NCBI RefSeq assembly: GCF_027460065.1
Contig: NZ_JAPYZZ010000009.1
Coordinates: 1 to 64,000, forward strand
DNA length: 64,000 nucleotides
Origin: Martinezella rhizogenes
GTDB lineage: Bacteria; Pseudomonadota; Alphaproteobacteria; Rhizobiales; Rhizobiaceae
Reading direction: 5' to 3'
In this document: positions 7,887-18,696 of the stretch, one piece after another
How positions within the stretch are numbered: position 1 is the first letter of the stretch
Layout: the number at the start of each line of letters is the position of its first letter
The notes under the pieces: generated by a model
What the model was told of the DNA's origin: nothing
Database searches by the model: none
Seen by the model: only the letters and a program-made list of their open reading frames with translations
Made by a program: the position numbers and the translations under genes

Positions 7887-9053
7887 ATGGATATGCAGAT
7901 CAGCCGCCAGCAGACAGCCGGTGGTGCAAGTGGCCATCTGACCATCGATCTCGGCGCATTGCGCGATAATTATCTGACCCTTGCGGCGATGGCGCCAGCA
8001 TCGCAAACGGCAGCGGTCGTGAAGGCCGATGCCTATGGTCTCGGCGCGGATATCGTCTCTCAGACCCTGTTCGAGGCGGGTTGCCGCAATTTCTTCGTCG
8101 CCCATATCGATGAGGCGCTGGCACTCAGGCTCCGGCTTTCGGCCGAAGCGCGGATTTTCGTCCTCAATGGTTTGCAGCCCGGCAACGAAACCTCCTGTGC
8201 CGCCATGGCCGTCACACCGGTTCTGAATTCGCTGCAACAGATCGCCCAATGGTCGGGTCACGCCAAAAAGCTCGGCAAGACGCTCACCGCCGCCGTGCAG
8301 ATCGATACCGGCATGTGCCGCCTTGGGCTCTCCCCCGAAGAGCTTGAAATCCTCTCCGCCCAGCCGCAGCTGCTCGATGGAATTGATATAGCCTTCGTCA
8401 TGAGTCATCTCGCCTGTGCCGACGAGCCGGATCATGTTTCCAATGGCGCGCAGCTCGCCGTGATGCGCAAGGCCGCCACCGCCTTTCCCGAGACGCCGGT
8501 CTGTTTTTCCAATTCGGGCGGTATTTTTCTCGGCAACGACTATCATAACGCTCTGCTGCGCCCCGGCATCGCGCTTTATGGCGGTGCGCCTTCCGCTGCT
8601 AATCCCAACCCGATGAAGCCGGTCGTCCGTCTCGATCTCGCCGTCATCCAGACCCGCACTGTTCCCGCTGGCTCGCTGGTCGGTTACGGCGGCTCTTTTA
8701 CGGCGAGCGGTCCAACACGTCTCGCAACCATCGCTGCCGGTTATGCCGATGGCCTGCCGCGCTCGCTCAGCAATCGCGGTGCGGCGTGGTGCAATGGCGT
8801 GCGCCTGCCAATTGCCGGGCGCGTTTCTATGGACAGCATCATTCTCGACATATCCGCCCTGCCCGAGGGAGCATTGACCCAGGGCAGCCTTGTGCAGATG
8901 ATCGGACCAGACCAGACGCTGGAGGAGATTGCCGAGGACGCGGGCACGATTGCCTATGAAATCCTGACCGGCCTCGGTCGCCGTTACCGCCGCAGCTATA
9001 TTCAGCCGGGCATGAGCCCGGCAACCGCTTCAACATCAGTCAATCACAAGTGA
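7887..9053 (+). CDS. dadX: alanine racemase, catabolic type
   Basis: The 388-residue PLP enzyme interconverts L- and D-alanine. The Schiff-base lysine sits in [10 protein letters not shown] (Lys46), and other landmarks are VSHLA-like [11 protein letters not shown], the conserved LRPGIALYG and GRVSMD. It is followed 7 bp later by dadA, so together they convert L-alanine to D-alanine and then pyruvate. A housekeeping alr role cannot be excluded from sequence alone, but the operon favours the catabolic isozyme. Confidence 0.9.
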   Translation: MDMQISRQQTAGGASGHLTIDLGALRDNYLTLAAMAPASQTAAVVKADAYGLGADIVSQTLFEAGCRNFFVAHIDEALALRLRLSAEARIFVLNGLQPGNETSCAAMAVTPVLNSLQQIAQWSGHAKKLGKTLTAAVQIDTGMCRLGLSPEELEILSAQPQLLDGIDIAFVMSHLACADEPDHVSNGAQLAVMRKAATAFPETPVCFSNSGGIFLGNDYHNALLRPGIALYGGAPSAANPNPMKPVVRLDLAVIQTRTVPAGSLVGYGGSFTASGPTRLATIAAGYADGLPRSLSNRGAAWCNGVRLPIAGRVSMDSIILDISALPEGALTQGSLVQMIGPDQTLEEIAEDAGTIAYEILTGLGRRYRRSYIQPGMSPATASTSVNHK

Positions 9054-9060
9054 GACGATC

Positions 9061-10317
9061 ATGAACGTCACTATCCTCGGAGCCGGCGTCGTCGGCGTGA
9101 CATCTGCCTGGTATCTGGCCAAAGCCGGACACAAGGTGACGGTGATCGACCGCCAGCCGGCCGCAGCGCTCGAAACCAGCTTTGCCAATGCCGGCGAGGT
9201 TTCCCCCGGTTATTCATCGCCCTGGGCTGCCCCCGGCATTCCGATGAAGGCGATGAAATGGCTGTTCATGAAACACGCGCCGCTGATCATTCGCCCGACC
9301 GCCGATCCGGCCGCATGGCGCTGGATGAGCCAGATGCTGCGCAACTGCACCTCGGCGCGTTATGCCATCAACAAGAGCCGCATGGTGCGCGTTGCCGAAT
9401 ATAGCCGCGATTGCCTGATGGCACTGCGCGAAGACACCGGCATCAACTACGACCAGCGCATGCAAGGCACCCTCGAAGTATTCCGCACCCAGAAGCAGTT
9501 CGATGCCATCGGCAAGGATGTGGACGTGCTGACGGCGGGCGGTGTGCCTTTCGAGATTCTCGATCGCGACGGCTGCGCCGCCATCGAACCGGGCCTTGCA
9601 CCCGCCAAGGAGAAGATCGTCGGTGGCCTGCGACTGCCCGGCGACGAGACAGGCGACTGCTTCATGTTCACCACGGAGCTTGCCCGCATGGCGGAAGAGG
9701 CAGGCGTCACCTTCCTTTACGACACCGGTATCATGCGCCCCATCGTTGAGGGCGGTCGCATCAAGGCCGTGGAAACCACGCGCGGCCTGATGGAGGCCGA
9801 TATTTTCGTGGCGGCGCTTGGCAGCTATTCGCCGCAATTCGTGCGGCAACTTGGGCTGACCCTGCCGGTCTATCCGGTGAAAGGCTACTCCATCACGGTT
9901 CCGATCGTGAAGGAGGAGCGCGCGCCCGTCTCCACGGTCATGGACGAGACATTCAAGGTGGCGATCACCCGTCTCGGTTCACGCATCCGCGCCGGCGGCA
10001 TGGCTGAGATCGCCGGCTTCAGCAAGGATTTGCCGGCAGCCCGCCAGGAAACGCTCGCTCATTCGGTGGAAGACCTGTTCGGCGGCGCAGGTGATCAGAG
10101 CCAGGCGAAATTCTGGTGCGGTCTGCGGCCGATGACGCCAGATGGTACGCCTGTCATCGGCGCCACCCGCTACAGCAATCTTTATCTCAACACCGGTCAC
10201 GGCACGCTCGGCTGGACCATGTCCTGCGGCTCGGCCCGGGTGCTTGCCGATATGATCAGCGGGAACAAGCCGGAGATCGACACGCACGATCTGGCCATCA
10301 GCCGTTACGCCGCCTGA
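9061..10317 (+). CDS. dadA: D-amino-acid dehydrogenase small subunit
   Basis: This 418-residue flavoprotein begins with the FAD-binding motif [20 protein letters not shown] and has the C-terminal [14 protein letters not shown] and [16 protein letters not shown] signatures typical of DadA. It oxidises D-alanine and other D-amino acids to the keto acid, feeding electrons to the respiratory chain. It is co-directional with the racemase gene, with only 7 bp between. Confidence 0.93.
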   Translation: MNVTILGAGVVGVTSAWYLAKAGHKVTVIDRQPAAALETSFANAGEVSPGYSSPWAAPGIPMKAMKWLFMKHAPLIIRPTADPAAWRWMSQMLRNCTSARYAINKSRMVRVAEYSRDCLMALREDTGINYDQRMQGTLEVFRTQKQFDAIGKDVDVLTAGGVPFEILDRDGCAAIEPGLAPAKEKIVGGLRLPGDETGDCFMFTTELARMAEEAGVTFLYDTGIMRPIVEGGRIKAVETTRGLMEADIFVAALGSYSPQFVRQLGLTLPVYPVKGYSITVPIVKEERAPVSTVMDETFKVAITRLGSRIRAGGMAEIAGFSKDLPAARQETLAHSVEDLFGGAGDQSQAKFWCGLRPMTPDGTPVIGATRYSNLYLNTGHGTLGWTMSCGSARVLADMISGNKPEIDTHDLAISRYAA

Positions 10318-10337
10318 GGCGGAGTAGAAAAGCCCCT

Positions 10338-10356
10338 TCCCGCCCGCCAGGCGGGA
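10338..10356. terminator. hairpin between convergent dadA and the GntR gene
   Basis: TCCCGCC and GGCGGGA pair around a 5-base loop in the 49 bp between two facing stop codons. There is no long T run, so it may act in both directions or be stem-only. Confidence 0.5.
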
Positions 10357-10366
10357 TGGGCGGCAA

Positions 10367-11077
10367 TCAAAGCGCAAGCGCGTCCTTGAGCGCCAGCCCT
10401 TCCTTCATGCGAAGGTCGAGATCGGCTTCGATGTGGTCGAGGTGCCGCAGCATCAGCGCGCGGGCTTTTGCCGCATCCTTCGCCTCCAGCGCATCCAGGA
10501 GGTCAGCGTGGTCATTATGGCCGCAGCTCGAAACACCAGAGCGACCGTAAAGCGCGATGACCAGCGACGAGCGGGCGACCAGCTCATCCATGAATTTTTC
10601 GAGAATGGCATTGCCGGCAAGAGAAGCGAGCATCAGGTGAAAATCGCCTGACGCCTTGATCTCCGCGCGTCTGGCGGTTGGACCGCGCTCTAGCTGATGG
10701 CGGCTTTCCTCGACCAGATGTTCCCTCAGCTTCTTCGCCGCCGCCGGCGTGATTTTATCAATCGCTGCATCCACCACACCGGGTTCGATCAGCCGGCGCG
10801 AGGCGAAAACCTGGCGCGCCTCATCCGGCGTCGGGTTGGAGACAAAAGCACCGCGATTGCGCTCGGCCTTGACCAGACCTTCATAGGCCAGCATCTGAAG
10901 GGCTGCCCGCACCACCGTGCGGCTGACCTCGAACAGGGTTCCCACTTCCGCTTCCGACAGTTTCGTCCCCGGTGCGAGCCGCCGATCGACAATGGCGTCA
11001 CGCAGCGTATCGCGAATGGCCTGTGCACGGTCTTCATGCGAGGTATCGGGATTGACGGTTATGTGGGAAAGGCTCAT
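10367..11077 (-). CDS. GntR-family transcriptional regulator (FCD subfamily)
   Basis: The 236-residue regulator has a winged helix at about residues 15-80 (…LAPGTKLSEAEVGTLFEVSR) and a C-terminal all-helical FCD ligand domain with conserved Asp and His positions (GDFHLMLA, NDHADLLDA). The chosen ATG at 11077 puts the helix-turn-helix at the normal distance from the start; the frame stays open upstream without family similarity. It is convergent with dadA and isolated, so its regulon cannot be deduced here. Confidence 0.85.
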   Translation of the reverse strand: MSLSHITVNPDTSHEDRAQAIRDTLRDAIVDRRLAPGTKLSEAEVGTLFEVSRTVVRAALQMLAYEGLVKAERNRGAFVSNPTPDEARQVFASRRLIEPGVVDAAIDKITPAAAKKLREHLVEESRHQLERGPTARRAEIKASGDFHLMLASLAGNAILEKFMDELVARSSLVIALYGRSGVSSCGHNDHADLLDALEAKDAAKARALMLRHLDHIEADLDLRMKEGLALKDALAL

Positions 11078-11256
11078 CGGTGCGTCCTGTTTGCTCTTGA
11101 GTTCTAGCGCGAAGTACGGTTCGCGCAAACAGGAATTGCGGGCCGCCGCCGGTCCGCCACAATTCATTCAGCGCCCGTTCAGCAGCCGGGCTGTATTTCC
11201 TTAACCATCGAATTTGCAACTGGCAGCGCCCTGCCACTTGGATGGAAGAAAACACC

Positions 11257-11769
11257 ATGTCGTCCTTCGCAGCTAAAACAGTTCTGACGATCGCTGTCGC
11301 CGCCGCCACGCTCGTTCCCCTCAGCAGCGCATCCGCCGGCGACTGGGATCGCCATGATCGTCGCGATGCCGCCATTCTGGGTGGCGTCCTCGGTCTTGCC
11401 GCCGGTGTCGCCGTTGGCTCGGCAATGTCGCGGCCCGGCCCGGTGGATGATGAGCGCGTCTATATCGACCCGCCCCGCCGTTACGAGCCGAGCTACGTTT
11501 ATGAAGAGCCGGACTATCGCTATTATCAGCCGCAGCCACAGCCGGTTTATCGCCCCGCTCCGGTCTATCGTCCGGCACCGGTTTACCGCGCCCAGCCGGT
11601 CTATGACAGTAATCCCGGTTATTACCAGCCGCGCCGGACCTACCGCACCATCGAGCCCTGGACAAATGCCTGGTACGACTATTGCTCGCAGCGCTATCGC
11701 AGCTTCAACAGCCGCTCCGGCACCTATGTCGGTAACGATGGTCAGCGTCATTTCTGCGTAGCAGGTTGA
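11257..11769 (+). CDS. BA14K-like secreted protein
   Basis: A 170-residue exported protein with a signal peptide (MSSFAAKTVLTIAVAAATLV…), a glycine-rich hydrophobic stretch (AAILGGVLGLAAGVAVGSAM), a Tyr/Pro/Gln-rich middle with VYRPAP repeats, and a C-terminal domain (WYDYCSQRYRSFNSRSGTY) matching the lectin-like BA14K family of Rhizobiales. The ATG at 11257 is preferred to one five codons upstream because it begins the signal peptide. The family is immunoreactive in Brucella; its cellular role is unknown. Confidence 0.8.
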   Translation: MSSFAAKTVLTIAVAAATLVPLSSASAGDWDRHDRRDAAILGGVLGLAAGVAVGSAMSRPGPVDDERVYIDPPRRYEPSYVYEEPDYRYYQPQPQPVYRPAPVYRPAPVYRAQPVYDSNPGYYQPRRTYRTIEPWTNAWYDYCSQRYRSFNSRSGTYVGNDGQRHFCVAG

Positions 11770-11809
11770 TCGGCAAGACCGCCAAGATAGACACAGCCGT
11801 TATTGTCAG

Positions 11810-11837
11810 GCCGCGGATGGAAACGTCCGCGGCTTTT
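11810..11837 (+). terminator. rho-independent terminator
   Basis: GCCGCGGA pairs with TCCGCGGC (11826-11833) over an 8-base loop and is followed by TTTT, 40 bp after the BA14K-like gene. Confidence 0.8.
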
Positions 11838-11857
11838 CCATCTGCATCAGCGCGATC

Positions 11858-13222
11858 TCACGCCGTGCCGTTCTTCACATAATCCGCCCGGTTGATGCCA
11901 TGGCGCTGCAGCTTGTCGTAAAAGGTCTTGCGGGCAATGCCGAGCGTTGCGATGGTTTCCGCAACGTCTCCGTTCGAGCGCTCCAGCGTTTCGCGGATGA
12001 TATGCGCCTCGATCTCATCCATGCGCTCCGGCAGGGTGCCGGAGGCCGGAATGGCGGATTGCGAAGCGGGCGCAGCTGCCGGTTCTGCCTCCAGCCCCAG
12101 CACCACCCTTTCGGCAAAATGCCCGAGTTCTCGGACATTGCCGGGCCAATCATGCTCCTGAAGCCGTCGGGACGTGCCGGCGCTGATCTGCGGCACCGGC
12201 ATATTAAAACGATTGGCTGCCTTGGTGACGAAATGGGAAAACAGGAGCGGAATATCCGCCTTGCGTTCGCGCAGCGGCGGAATGGACAGGGTCACCACGT
12301 TCAGCCGGTAATAAAGATCTTCGCGGAACGTGCCGCGCTCGGCCGGATCACCGAGATCCACCTTCGCCGCCGCCACGACGCGGATATCGACAGGCCTCTC
12401 CTCGTTTGAACCGAGCGGCGAGACTTCGCGCATTTCCAGCACACGCAACATCTTCACCTGAACCGCAAGCGGCATGCTTTCGATCTCATCCAGAAACAGC
12501 GTGCCGCCGCTGGAGTGTTCGATGCGGCCGACACGCTTTTTCTGCGCGCCGGTAAAAGCCCCCGGCTCATGGCCAAACAGCTCGCTCTCGATCACCGTTT
12601 CCGGCAACGCACCGCAATTCAGCGCCACGAAATTGCCCTTCGCGCGCTTCTTGCTCCAGCGATGCAACGCCGTTGCCACTACTTCCTTGCCGCTGCCCGT
12701 CTCGCCCGCCACCAGCACATCCACATCCGTATCGGCAATGTGGCGCAGCGTGGTGCGCAGGCGCTCCATGGCAGGCGTCTGACCGATCAATGGCAGATCG
12801 TCCTCCGCCTGCCCCGCAGCCCGGCGAAGCGCACGGTTTTCCAGCACGAGACGGCGCTTTTCCAGCGCCCGACGTGCGCTTTCCACCATGCGTTCGGCGG
12901 GAAAGGGTTTCGCGATGAAATCATAAGCCCCGTTGTGAAGCGCATCGACGGCCATCGGCACATCGCCATGGCCGGTAATGAGGATAACAGGCAGATCGGC
13001 ATCGATCTTGCGGACATGGTCGAAGAATTCGAGGCCGGTCATGCCCGGCATGCGCACATCCGTGATGACGATGCCGTCGAAATCCTCGTTCAGCGCCGCA
13101 AGCGCCTGCTCGGCCCTTGAAAAGGAGGTGACCGGTAATCCGTCGAGTTCCAGCGTCTGCACCATCGCCTTGCGCAGCTGCGAGTCGTCATCCACCAGGA
13201 ATATGGTTCCATCCACTATCAT
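11858..13222 (-). CDS. dctD: C4-dicarboxylate transport response regulator
   Basis: The 454-residue protein is a sigma-54 activator with a receiver domain (DDD near residue 11, phospho-acceptor Asp in VITDVRMPG), an AAA+ domain with Walker A GETGSGKE and the sigma-54 contact loop GAFTGA, and a C-terminal Fis-type helix-turn-helix ([20 protein letters not shown]). It follows dctB with one base between. DctD activates dctA transcription in response to succinate, fumarate or malate. Confidence 0.95.
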   Translation of the reverse strand: MIVDGTIFLVDDDSQLRKAMVQTLELDGLPVTSFSRAEQALAALNEDFDGIVITDVRMPGMTGLEFFDHVRKIDADLPVILITGHGDVPMAVDALHNGAYDFIAKPFPAERMVESARRALEKRRLVLENRALRRAAGQAEDDLPLIGQTPAMERLRTTLRHIADTDVDVLVAGETGSGKEVVATALHRWSKKRAKGNFVALNCGALPETVIESELFGHEPGAFTGAQKKRVGRIEHSSGGTLFLDEIESMPLAVQVKMLRVLEMREVSPLGSNEERPVDIRVVAAAKVDLGDPAERGTFREDLYYRLNVVTLSIPPLRERKADIPLLFSHFVTKAANRFNMPVPQISAGTSRRLQEHDWPGNVRELGHFAERVVLGLEAEPAAAPASQSAIPASGTLPERMDEIEAHIIRETLERSNGDVAETIATLGIARKTFYDKLQRHGINRADYVKNGTA

Positions 13223-13223
13223 G

Positions 13224-15065
13224 TCATGCTCGCTTCAGATATACGGAAAAAGACGTGCCAGCCCCGCTGCTCGTTACCTCGATACGACCGCCATAATCGG
13301 AAGCGATATCGTTGGAGATGACGAGGCCAAGGCCGAGGCCGCTTTCCTTTGATGTGTTGAAGGGCGAAAAAAGCTGGGCGCGGATGGTTTCCGGAATGCC
13401 GCTACCATTATCACTGACCGAAATCACGACCATGTCGCCCTCCTCCCGCACGCGCACCTCGACACGCGCCGTCTCAATCGTTTCCGTGGCTTCCAGCGCG
13501 TTTTGCAGGAGATTGATGAGGATTTGCTCGAGCCGGATACGGCTGCCCAGCACCTTCAGGTCCTGATCCGGCAGGGCGATATCCAGCGCATCCATCTGCC
13601 CGGAAAAACGGCTACGCAACAGCACGACCGCGCCCTCGATGACCAGCCTGACGCTCACGGGTTCGGCGGCGGTGCGGCCCTTGCGCGCAAGTATCTTCAA
13701 GTCGGTGGTAATGGTGCCGATCCGCTCGGTGAGAGCGGCGATGTCTTCCAGATTTTCATTGGCTTCGGCCAGACGATCGCGTTTCAGCAAGGTGCGGGCG
13801 TTGTCGGCAAAGGCGCGGATGGTCGCCACTGGCTGATTGATTTCATGCGCCACGCCCGCCGCCACCTGGCCCAGAATGGAAAGGCGGTTGGCCTGCACCA
13901 GCTCGTGCTGCACATTGCGTAACTCGCCGGTGGTCTTTTCATGCAGGGTGATTTCGGCTTGCAGATGATCGCGCGTTTTCGTCAGGTCACGGGTTCGTTC
14001 CTGCACCTTCATTTCCAGTTCAGCGCGGGCGCGCTGTTCCTCTTCCTTTTCCCGGAGCGCCTTGTGCCTGCGCCACAGCCAGAATGCGGAAAGCGCCATC
14101 AGCGGCATCAGGGTCGCCAGCGCCACCACCCTGCCCTCGCGGATTGCTGCGTTGAGCGCCGGTGCGACGGGTTGCAGATAATGCAGTGTCCATGAAGTGG
14201 TCGGCACCGGCTCTTCCAGCTGCAGATAATCGCCACGCTCGCGCCCCGGCCCATCGACATGGATGAGTGGAACGCCATCGCCCGACGACCGGGCCGCCCG
14301 AAATGGCAGGGTTGCAAGCGTCTCATTGCCGAATTGCAGGCTCTCGGCAATGATCTTCCGCCGCGCCTCGTCGATGGGTGCCACGGTCTTGAAACGCCAC
14401 TCCGGCACACTCGTCATCAGCACGACGCCGTTCCTGTCGACCACATAGACCGGTTTGCCGCCGATGTTCCAGTCCGACTCCAGACGGTTGAATTCCACCT
14501 TGGCAATGACGACGCCAAGTGGCCTCCCGTCGCCGGCATCGATGCGGCGGGAAATATAAAGACCCGGCCGGCGGCTGACATTGCCGAGCGCATAATGTTC
14601 GGACATGCCCGTCTTCATCGCCGCCTGAAAATATTCGCGGAAGGCGTAATTGGAGCCAACGAAGCTGTCGTCCTGCCGCCAGTTGCTGGAGGCAATGGTC
14701 AGCCCGGTCGGCCCGGTGACATAGATCACCGAGGACTGCGTGCCTTCGATCAGACCTTCCAGCTTGCGGTTTAGCCGGTCGAGGGCGGGAGGACCGCCGC
14801 CGTCAAGCGCAGCGGCGAGATCGGGATCGCCGGATAGCACCAGCGGAATGGCGCGCGGCCGCTCCAGCGCGACATTCAAAAGCGCAATCTTCAGTTCGGC
14901 ATCCGTGGAGGCCTCGGAGGCGGCGGTACGTATCGCCTGGCGACGGGCGAACTCATCGGCCACCAGCAGCATGGCCAGGCTGACCAGAAGCCACAGGCCG
15001 GCCAGAGCCAGCCATTGCGCGCGCCGTTTCGCCTGGGAGTGAGGTGCCTGATCCTGATAGGTCAT
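13224..15065 (-). CDS. dctB: C4-dicarboxylate sensor histidine kinase
   Basis: A 613-residue inner-membrane sensor. One membrane helix lies at about residues 18-38, a double-PDC type periplasmic sensor follows to about 310, and a second helix ([19 protein letters not shown]) leads into a coiled coil and a kinase core with the H-box [20 protein letters not shown] and the ATP-binding N and G boxes near the C-terminus. The start is set at the ATG 15065, which gives a short cytoplasmic N-terminus as in known DctB; the frame is open upstream but unrelated. Confidence 0.95.
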   Translation of the reverse strand: MTYQDQAPHSQAKRRAQWLALAGLWLLVSLAMLLVADEFARRQAIRTAASEASTDAELKIALLNVALERPRAIPLVLSGDPDLAAALDGGGPPALDRLNRKLEGLIEGTQSSVIYVTGPTGLTIASSNWRQDDSFVGSNYAFREYFQAAMKTGMSEHYALGNVSRRPGLYISRRIDAGDGRPLGVVIAKVEFNRLESDWNIGGKPVYVVDRNGVVLMTSVPEWRFKTVAPIDEARRKIIAESLQFGNETLATLPFRAARSSGDGVPLIHVDGPGRERGDYLQLEEPVPTTSWTLHYLQPVAPALNAAIREGRVVALATLMPLMALSAFWLWRRHKALREKEEEQRARAELEMKVQERTRDLTKTRDHLQAEITLHEKTTGELRNVQHELVQANRLSILGQVAAGVAHEINQPVATIRAFADNARTLLKRDRLAEANENLEDIAALTERIGTITTDLKILARKGRTAAEPVSVRLVIEGAVVLLRSRFSGQMDALDIALPDQDLKVLGSRIRLEQILINLLQNALEATETIETARVEVRVREEGDMVVISVSDNGSGIPETIRAQLFSPFNTSKESGLGLGLVISNDIASDYGGRIEVTSSGAGTSFSVYLKRA

Positions 15066-15066
15066 C

Positions 15067-15125
15067 GCACAATTGTGCGGATTTACACACGGATCGCAAG
15101 AGATTTTGTCCGGAATTCCGCACAA
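15067..15125 (+). promoter_or_regulatory. probable DctD-binding palindromes (UAS) between dctB and dctA
   Basis: Two related dyads lie here: GCACAATTGTGCGGATTTACAC at 15067-15088 (a perfect GCACAATTGTGC core plus a TTGTGCGG…ACACA half) and the near-perfect palindrome TTGTCCGGAATTCCGCACAA at 15106-15125. The sequence type TTGTGCGG-n-CCGCACAA is that of rhizobial DctD upstream activator sites. They lie about 75-135 bp before the sigma-54 promoter, a normal enhancer distance. Confidence 0.8.
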
Positions 15126-15197
15126 ATGGCCGTGAGCCGGCGAAGCTTCAATAAAAACTACTTTTGAAATCAGCAAGTTACGGCAAATAAGCAAGTC

Positions 15198-15213
15198 TGG
15201 CATGCGTATTGCA
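15198..15213 (+). promoter_or_regulatory. sigma-54 promoter of dctA
   Basis: TGGCATGCGTATTGCA fits the -24/-12 consensus (TGGCAC-N5-TTGCA) with the invariant GG and GC correctly spaced. It stands 89 bp before the dctA ATG and downstream of the DctD sites, so NtrA/DctD-dependent transcription is expected. Confidence 0.88.
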
Positions 15214-15301
15214 CATGACTCCGCAATCGGCGCGACGCCGTCAACGACACGGCGATCCCGGGAGGCCAATCAAGGCAGGGTGAGGCCGAGGAGGAAAAAA
15301 C

Positions 15302-16648
15302 ATGATCGATACGACAGCCGTGGCCGCAGGCCACGCCAAGCAGCCATTTTACAAGCACCTGTATTTCCAGGTTCTGGTGGCCATCATCGCCGGTATCGCA
15401 CTCGGCCATTTCTATCCAGCCTTCGGTGAGCAGCTTAAGCCGCTCGGCGACGGCTTCATCCGCCTCGTCAAGATGATCATCGCTCCCGTCATCTTCCTCA
15501 CCGTCGCAACCGGCATTGCCGGCATGAACGACATGAAGAAGGTTGGCCGCGTGGCCGGCAAGGCCATGATCTACTTCCTGGTGTTCTCCACCCTCGCGCT
15601 CGTTGTCGGCCTCATCGTCGCCAACACCGTGCAGCCGGGCGCCGGCATGAACATCGATCCTTCGACGCTGGATGCCAAGGCCGTCGCGACCTACGCCGAC
15701 AAGGCCCATGAGCAGACCATCACCGGCTTCCTGATGAACATCATCCCGACCACCATCGTCGGCGCATTTGCCAGTGGTGACATTCTGCAGGTGCTGTTCT
15801 TCTCGGTTCTGTTCGGCATCGCGCTCGGCATCGTCGGCGAAAAGGGCAAGCCCGTCACCGATTTCATGCATGCCATGATGTACCCGATCTTCAAGCTGGT
15901 CGCGATCCTGATGAAGGCCGCCCCCATCGGTGCTTTCGGTGCCATGGCGTTCACCATCGGCAAATACGGCATCTCGTCCGTCACCAACCTCGCCATGCTG
16001 ATCGGGACATTCTACATCACGTCCGCATTGTTCGTGTTCGTGGTTCTCGGCGCGGTCTGCCGCTACAACGGCTTCTCCATCGTCGCGCTCATCCGCTACA
16101 TCAAGGAAGAGCTGCTTCTGGTTCTCGGCACCTCGTCTTCCGAAGCCGCCCTGCCGGGCCTGATGAGCAAGATGGAAAAGGCAGGCTGCAAGCGTTCCGT
16201 CGTCGGCCTCGTCATTCCCACCGGTTACTCCTTCAACCTTGACGGCACCAACATCTACATGACGCTCGCCGCCCTCTTCATCGCGCAGGCAACCGGCATC
16301 CACCTGTCCTTCGGTGAACAGATCCTGCTGCTTCTGGTCGCAATGCTGTCCTCCAAGGGCGCGGCCGGCATCACCGGCGCTGGTTTCATCACGCTGGCCG
16401 CAACGCTCTCGGTCGTGCCTTCGGTTCCGGTCGCCGGCATGGCGCTGATCCTCGGCATCGACCGCTTCATGTCGGAATGCCGCGCGCTTACCAACTTCGT
16501 CGGTAATGCGGTTGCCACCATCGTCGTCGCCCGCTGGGAAGGCGAACTGGATCAGGAGCAACTCGCGCGTGTCCTCAGCGGCAAGGAAGAATTCACCAGC
16601 ATTGCCGATGTGGATTCTCTGCCGGCTTCGGTGCAGCCCGCCGAATAA
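15302..16648 (+). CDS. dctA: C4-dicarboxylate transporter, DAACS family
   Basis: The 448-residue protein is a sodium or proton symporter for succinate, fumarate and malate. It has the family's multiple membrane helices, the serine-rich motif [18 protein letters not shown] (re-entrant loop) and [13 protein letters not shown] in the substrate region. A strong ribosome binding site (GAGGAGG) lies just before the ATG. It is divergent from dctBD and has its own sigma-54 promoter. Confidence 0.96.
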   Translation: MIDTTAVAAGHAKQPFYKHLYFQVLVAIIAGIALGHFYPAFGEQLKPLGDGFIRLVKMIIAPVIFLTVATGIAGMNDMKKVGRVAGKAMIYFLVFSTLALVVGLIVANTVQPGAGMNIDPSTLDAKAVATYADKAHEQTITGFLMNIIPTTIVGAFASGDILQVLFFSVLFGIALGIVGEKGKPVTDFMHAMMYPIFKLVAILMKAAPIGAFGAMAFTIGKYGISSVTNLAMLIGTFYITSALFVFVVLGAVCRYNGFSIVALIRYIKEELLLVLGTSSSEAALPGLMSKMEKAGCKRSVVGLVIPTGYSFNLDGTNIYMTLAALFIAQATGIHLSFGEQILLLLVAMLSSKGAAGITGAGFITLAATLSVVPSVPVAGMALILGIDRFMSECRALTNFVGNAVATIVVARWEGELDQEQLARVLSGKEEFTSIADVDSLPASVQPAE

Positions 16649-16701
16649 TACGACCTCCCAAGGTCCTGCCTGTTCCGGTCCGTCCGGACAGGCCTCGCAT
16701 G

Positions 16702-16738
16702 AAGGCCGGCGTATCCTGTGGATGCGCCGGCCTTTCGC
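16702..16738 (+). terminator. hairpins ending dctA transcription
   Basis: AAGGCCGGCG (16702-16711) pairs with CGCCGGCCTT (16725-16734). A second hairpin, GCCTGTTCCGG/CCGGACAGGC, lies at 16668-16693. The T tract is short. Confidence 0.6.
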
Positions 16739-16826
16739 CCTTCCGGCCCTGAACGAAAACGGTTTTTATCGGCCCGGCGATGCTGTAGAGCCAGACAGGG
16801 CGCAATACGATGGACGGAGCAACCGC

Positions 16827-17264
16827 ATGAAGAACCTGTTTCTCGCCTGGCAATTCTGGGCGCTTTTATCGGCGGCCTTCGCGGCACTGACCGCCATTTT
16901 CGCCAAGATCGGCATCGAAAACGTCAACTCCGATTTCGCCACCTTCATCCGCACCATCATCATTCTCGCCGCCGCGGGCCTGATGGTTTATGTCACCGGC
17001 AACTGGCAGCAACCCTCCAGCATTTCCGGGCGGACCTGGTTGTTCCTTGTGCTTTCGGGCCTGGCGACCGGCGCGTCGTGGATATGTTATTTCCGGGCGC
17101 TGAAGATCGGCGATGCCGCCCGTGTCGCGCCCATCGACAAGCTGAGCGTCGTCTTCGTCGCCATCTTTGCGGTGCTGTTTCTGGGAGAAAGACTGTCGCT
17201 GCCCAATTGGCTCGGCGTCGTGCTGATTGCCTGCGGCGCGGTGCTTGTGGCCTATCGCGGATAG
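16827..17264 (+). CDS. small EamA/DMT-family membrane protein
   Basis: A 145-residue protein holds one EamA domain of about five membrane helices (FWALLSAAFAALTAIFAKIG …, ending LGVVLIACGAVLVAYRG). Usual drug/metabolite transporters of this family have two such domains in about 300 residues, so this is a half-size form that would have to act as a dimer. The frame continues upstream into the dctA end, but the ATG at 16827 starts the family similarity. Substrate unknown. Confidence 0.8.
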   Translation: MKNLFLAWQFWALLSAAFAALTAIFAKIGIENVNSDFATFIRTIIILAAAGLMVYVTGNWQQPSSISGRTWLFLVLSGLATGASWICYFRALKIGDAARVAPIDKLSVVFVAIFAVLFLGERLSLPNWLGVVLIACGAVLVAYRG

Positions 17265-17267
17265 AAG

Positions 17268-17292
17268 GCATCGGCCGGATACCGGCCGATGC
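17268..17292. terminator. bidirectional terminator-like hairpin
   Basis: GCATCGGCCGG pairs perfectly with CCGGCCGATGC over a 3-base loop, in the 41 bp between the facing stops of the EamA gene and the aminotransferase gene. Confidence 0.65.
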
Positions 17293-17305
17293 GATTCCCA
17301 AGTCC

Positions 17306-18658
17306 TCAGCCCCTGGCCGCGAGCGCGTTGTCGAGACCGCGCTTGACGCCGGCAAACAGTTCATCCAGCTGCTCGGCCGTTATGATCAACGGCGGGCAGA
17401 AGCAGATGGATTCACCGATCGGCCGGGTAATGACGCCTTCGCTTTCGATCGCCGCGGCCAGCGCAAGCGTTGTATCGCCCGGTTTCGTGCCCTCCCATGG
17501 CTTCACCTCCAGCGCACCGAGAAGACCGATGCCACGCGAGGAATGGATGAGCGGATGATCGGCAAGCGCCTTCAGATGATCGAGGAATTTGCCCTCCAGC
17601 CGGGCGACATTTCCGACGAGATCGCGCTCCTGAATGATCTTCAGGTTTTCGAGGCCCACCGCCGTCGCGACCGGATGGCCGGAGGCGGTGTAACCATGAC
17701 CAAAGGAGCCGATACGGTCTGATTCATCGGCAATCGGCTGGTAGAAACTGTCGTTCATGATGATCGCCGAAAGCGGCATGTAGGACGACGAAATCTGCTT
17801 GGAGACGACAAGGACGTCGGGCTTGATGTCATAGGTCTCGCAGGCAAACATCCTGCCGGTGCGGCCAAAACCGCAGATTACCTCATCCACGACAAGCAGG
17901 ATGTCGTATTTCTTCAGGATGGCCTGCACGCCTTCCCAATAACCGACAGGCGGCAACAGAACCCCGCCAGCACCCATAACCGGCTCGCCCCAGAAGGCGG
18001 CGACGGTCTCGGGACCTTCGCGCAGGATCAGTTCTTCCAATTCCCCAAGGATACGCGCAGTAAACTCAGCCTCGCTCTCCCCGTCCTTTCCGAAATGCAC
18101 ATAAGACGGGCAGGCCGTGTGCAGCATACGATCGAGTGGCAGGTCGAAGCTCTCATGGTTGCGCGGCAGGCCGGTGATCGAGGCGGATGCAATCGTCACG
18201 CCATGATAACCCTTGATGCGGCCGATGATCTTTTTCTTGTCCTTCTTACCCAGTGCATTGGAGCGATACCAGACCATCTTGGCAACGAGGTCGTTAGCCT
18301 CGGAGCCGGACGAGGTAAAATGCACCTTGGACATCGGCACCGGCGAAAGCTCGATCAACAGTTCGGCCAGATCGACGGACGGGCCATGCGTCTTGTAGGA
18401 GAAGGTGTGGTAATAGGGCAGCTTCTGCATCTGCTTCGTTGCCGCTTCCACCAGCCGCTGTTCGCCGAAACCGAGCGCCACCGACCAAAGCCCCGCCATC
18501 GCCTCGATATAACGCTTGCCGCTGCTGTCGGTCACATAGATGCCTTCGCCGCTTTCGATCACCAGACCGCCGGTCTTTTCGAATTTGCGCAGGTTGACGT
18601 TCGGGTGCATCTGATAGGCGATATCGCGTGCCTCGACGGAATTGGGCAGGATGGTCAT
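17306..18658 (-). CDS. class III PLP-dependent aminotransferase (omega-amino acid type)
   Basis: The 450-residue protein has fold-type I features: SSGSEANDLVAKMVWY for cofactor phosphate binding, YHGVTIASAS, the VVDEVICGFGRTG Asp motif and the Schiff-base lysine in VVSKQISSSYMPLSA. Relatives transfer an amino group from omega-amino acids, polyamines or amines to pyruvate. The next gene upstream on the same strand is an SDR, 38 bp away, so an amine-degradation pair is possible. The substrate cannot be read from the sequence. Confidence 0.88.
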   Translation of the reverse strand: MTILPNSVEARDIAYQMHPNVNLRKFEKTGGLVIESGEGIYVTDSSGKRYIEAMAGLWSVALGFGEQRLVEAATKQMQKLPYYHTFSYKTHGPSVDLAELLIELSPVPMSKVHFTSSGSEANDLVAKMVWYRSNALGKKDKKKIIGRIKGYHGVTIASASITGLPRNHESFDLPLDRMLHTACPSYVHFGKDGESEAEFTARILGELEELILREGPETVAAFWGEPVMGAGGVLLPPVGYWEGVQAILKKYDILLVVDEVICGFGRTGRMFACETYDIKPDVLVVSKQISSSYMPLSAIIMNDSFYQPIADESDRIGSFGHGYTASGHPVATAVGLENLKIIQERDLVGNVARLEGKFLDHLKALADHPLIHSSRGIGLLGALEVKPWEGTKPGDTTLALAAAIESEGVITRPIGESICFCPPLIITAEQLDELFAGVKRGLDNALAARG

Positions 18659-18696
18659 GGATAAGGGCTCCGTTTCGGTTAGATGAGCTTAAAGCG

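Noticed and set aside
7137-8546. 469-codon open frame on - across the Lrp and alanine racemase genes
   Set aside because: Antisense or out of frame to two real genes; no domain visible.
15170-16561. 463-codon open frame on - opposite dctA
   Set aside because: Mirror frame of dctA with extreme Asp/Gly/His composition.
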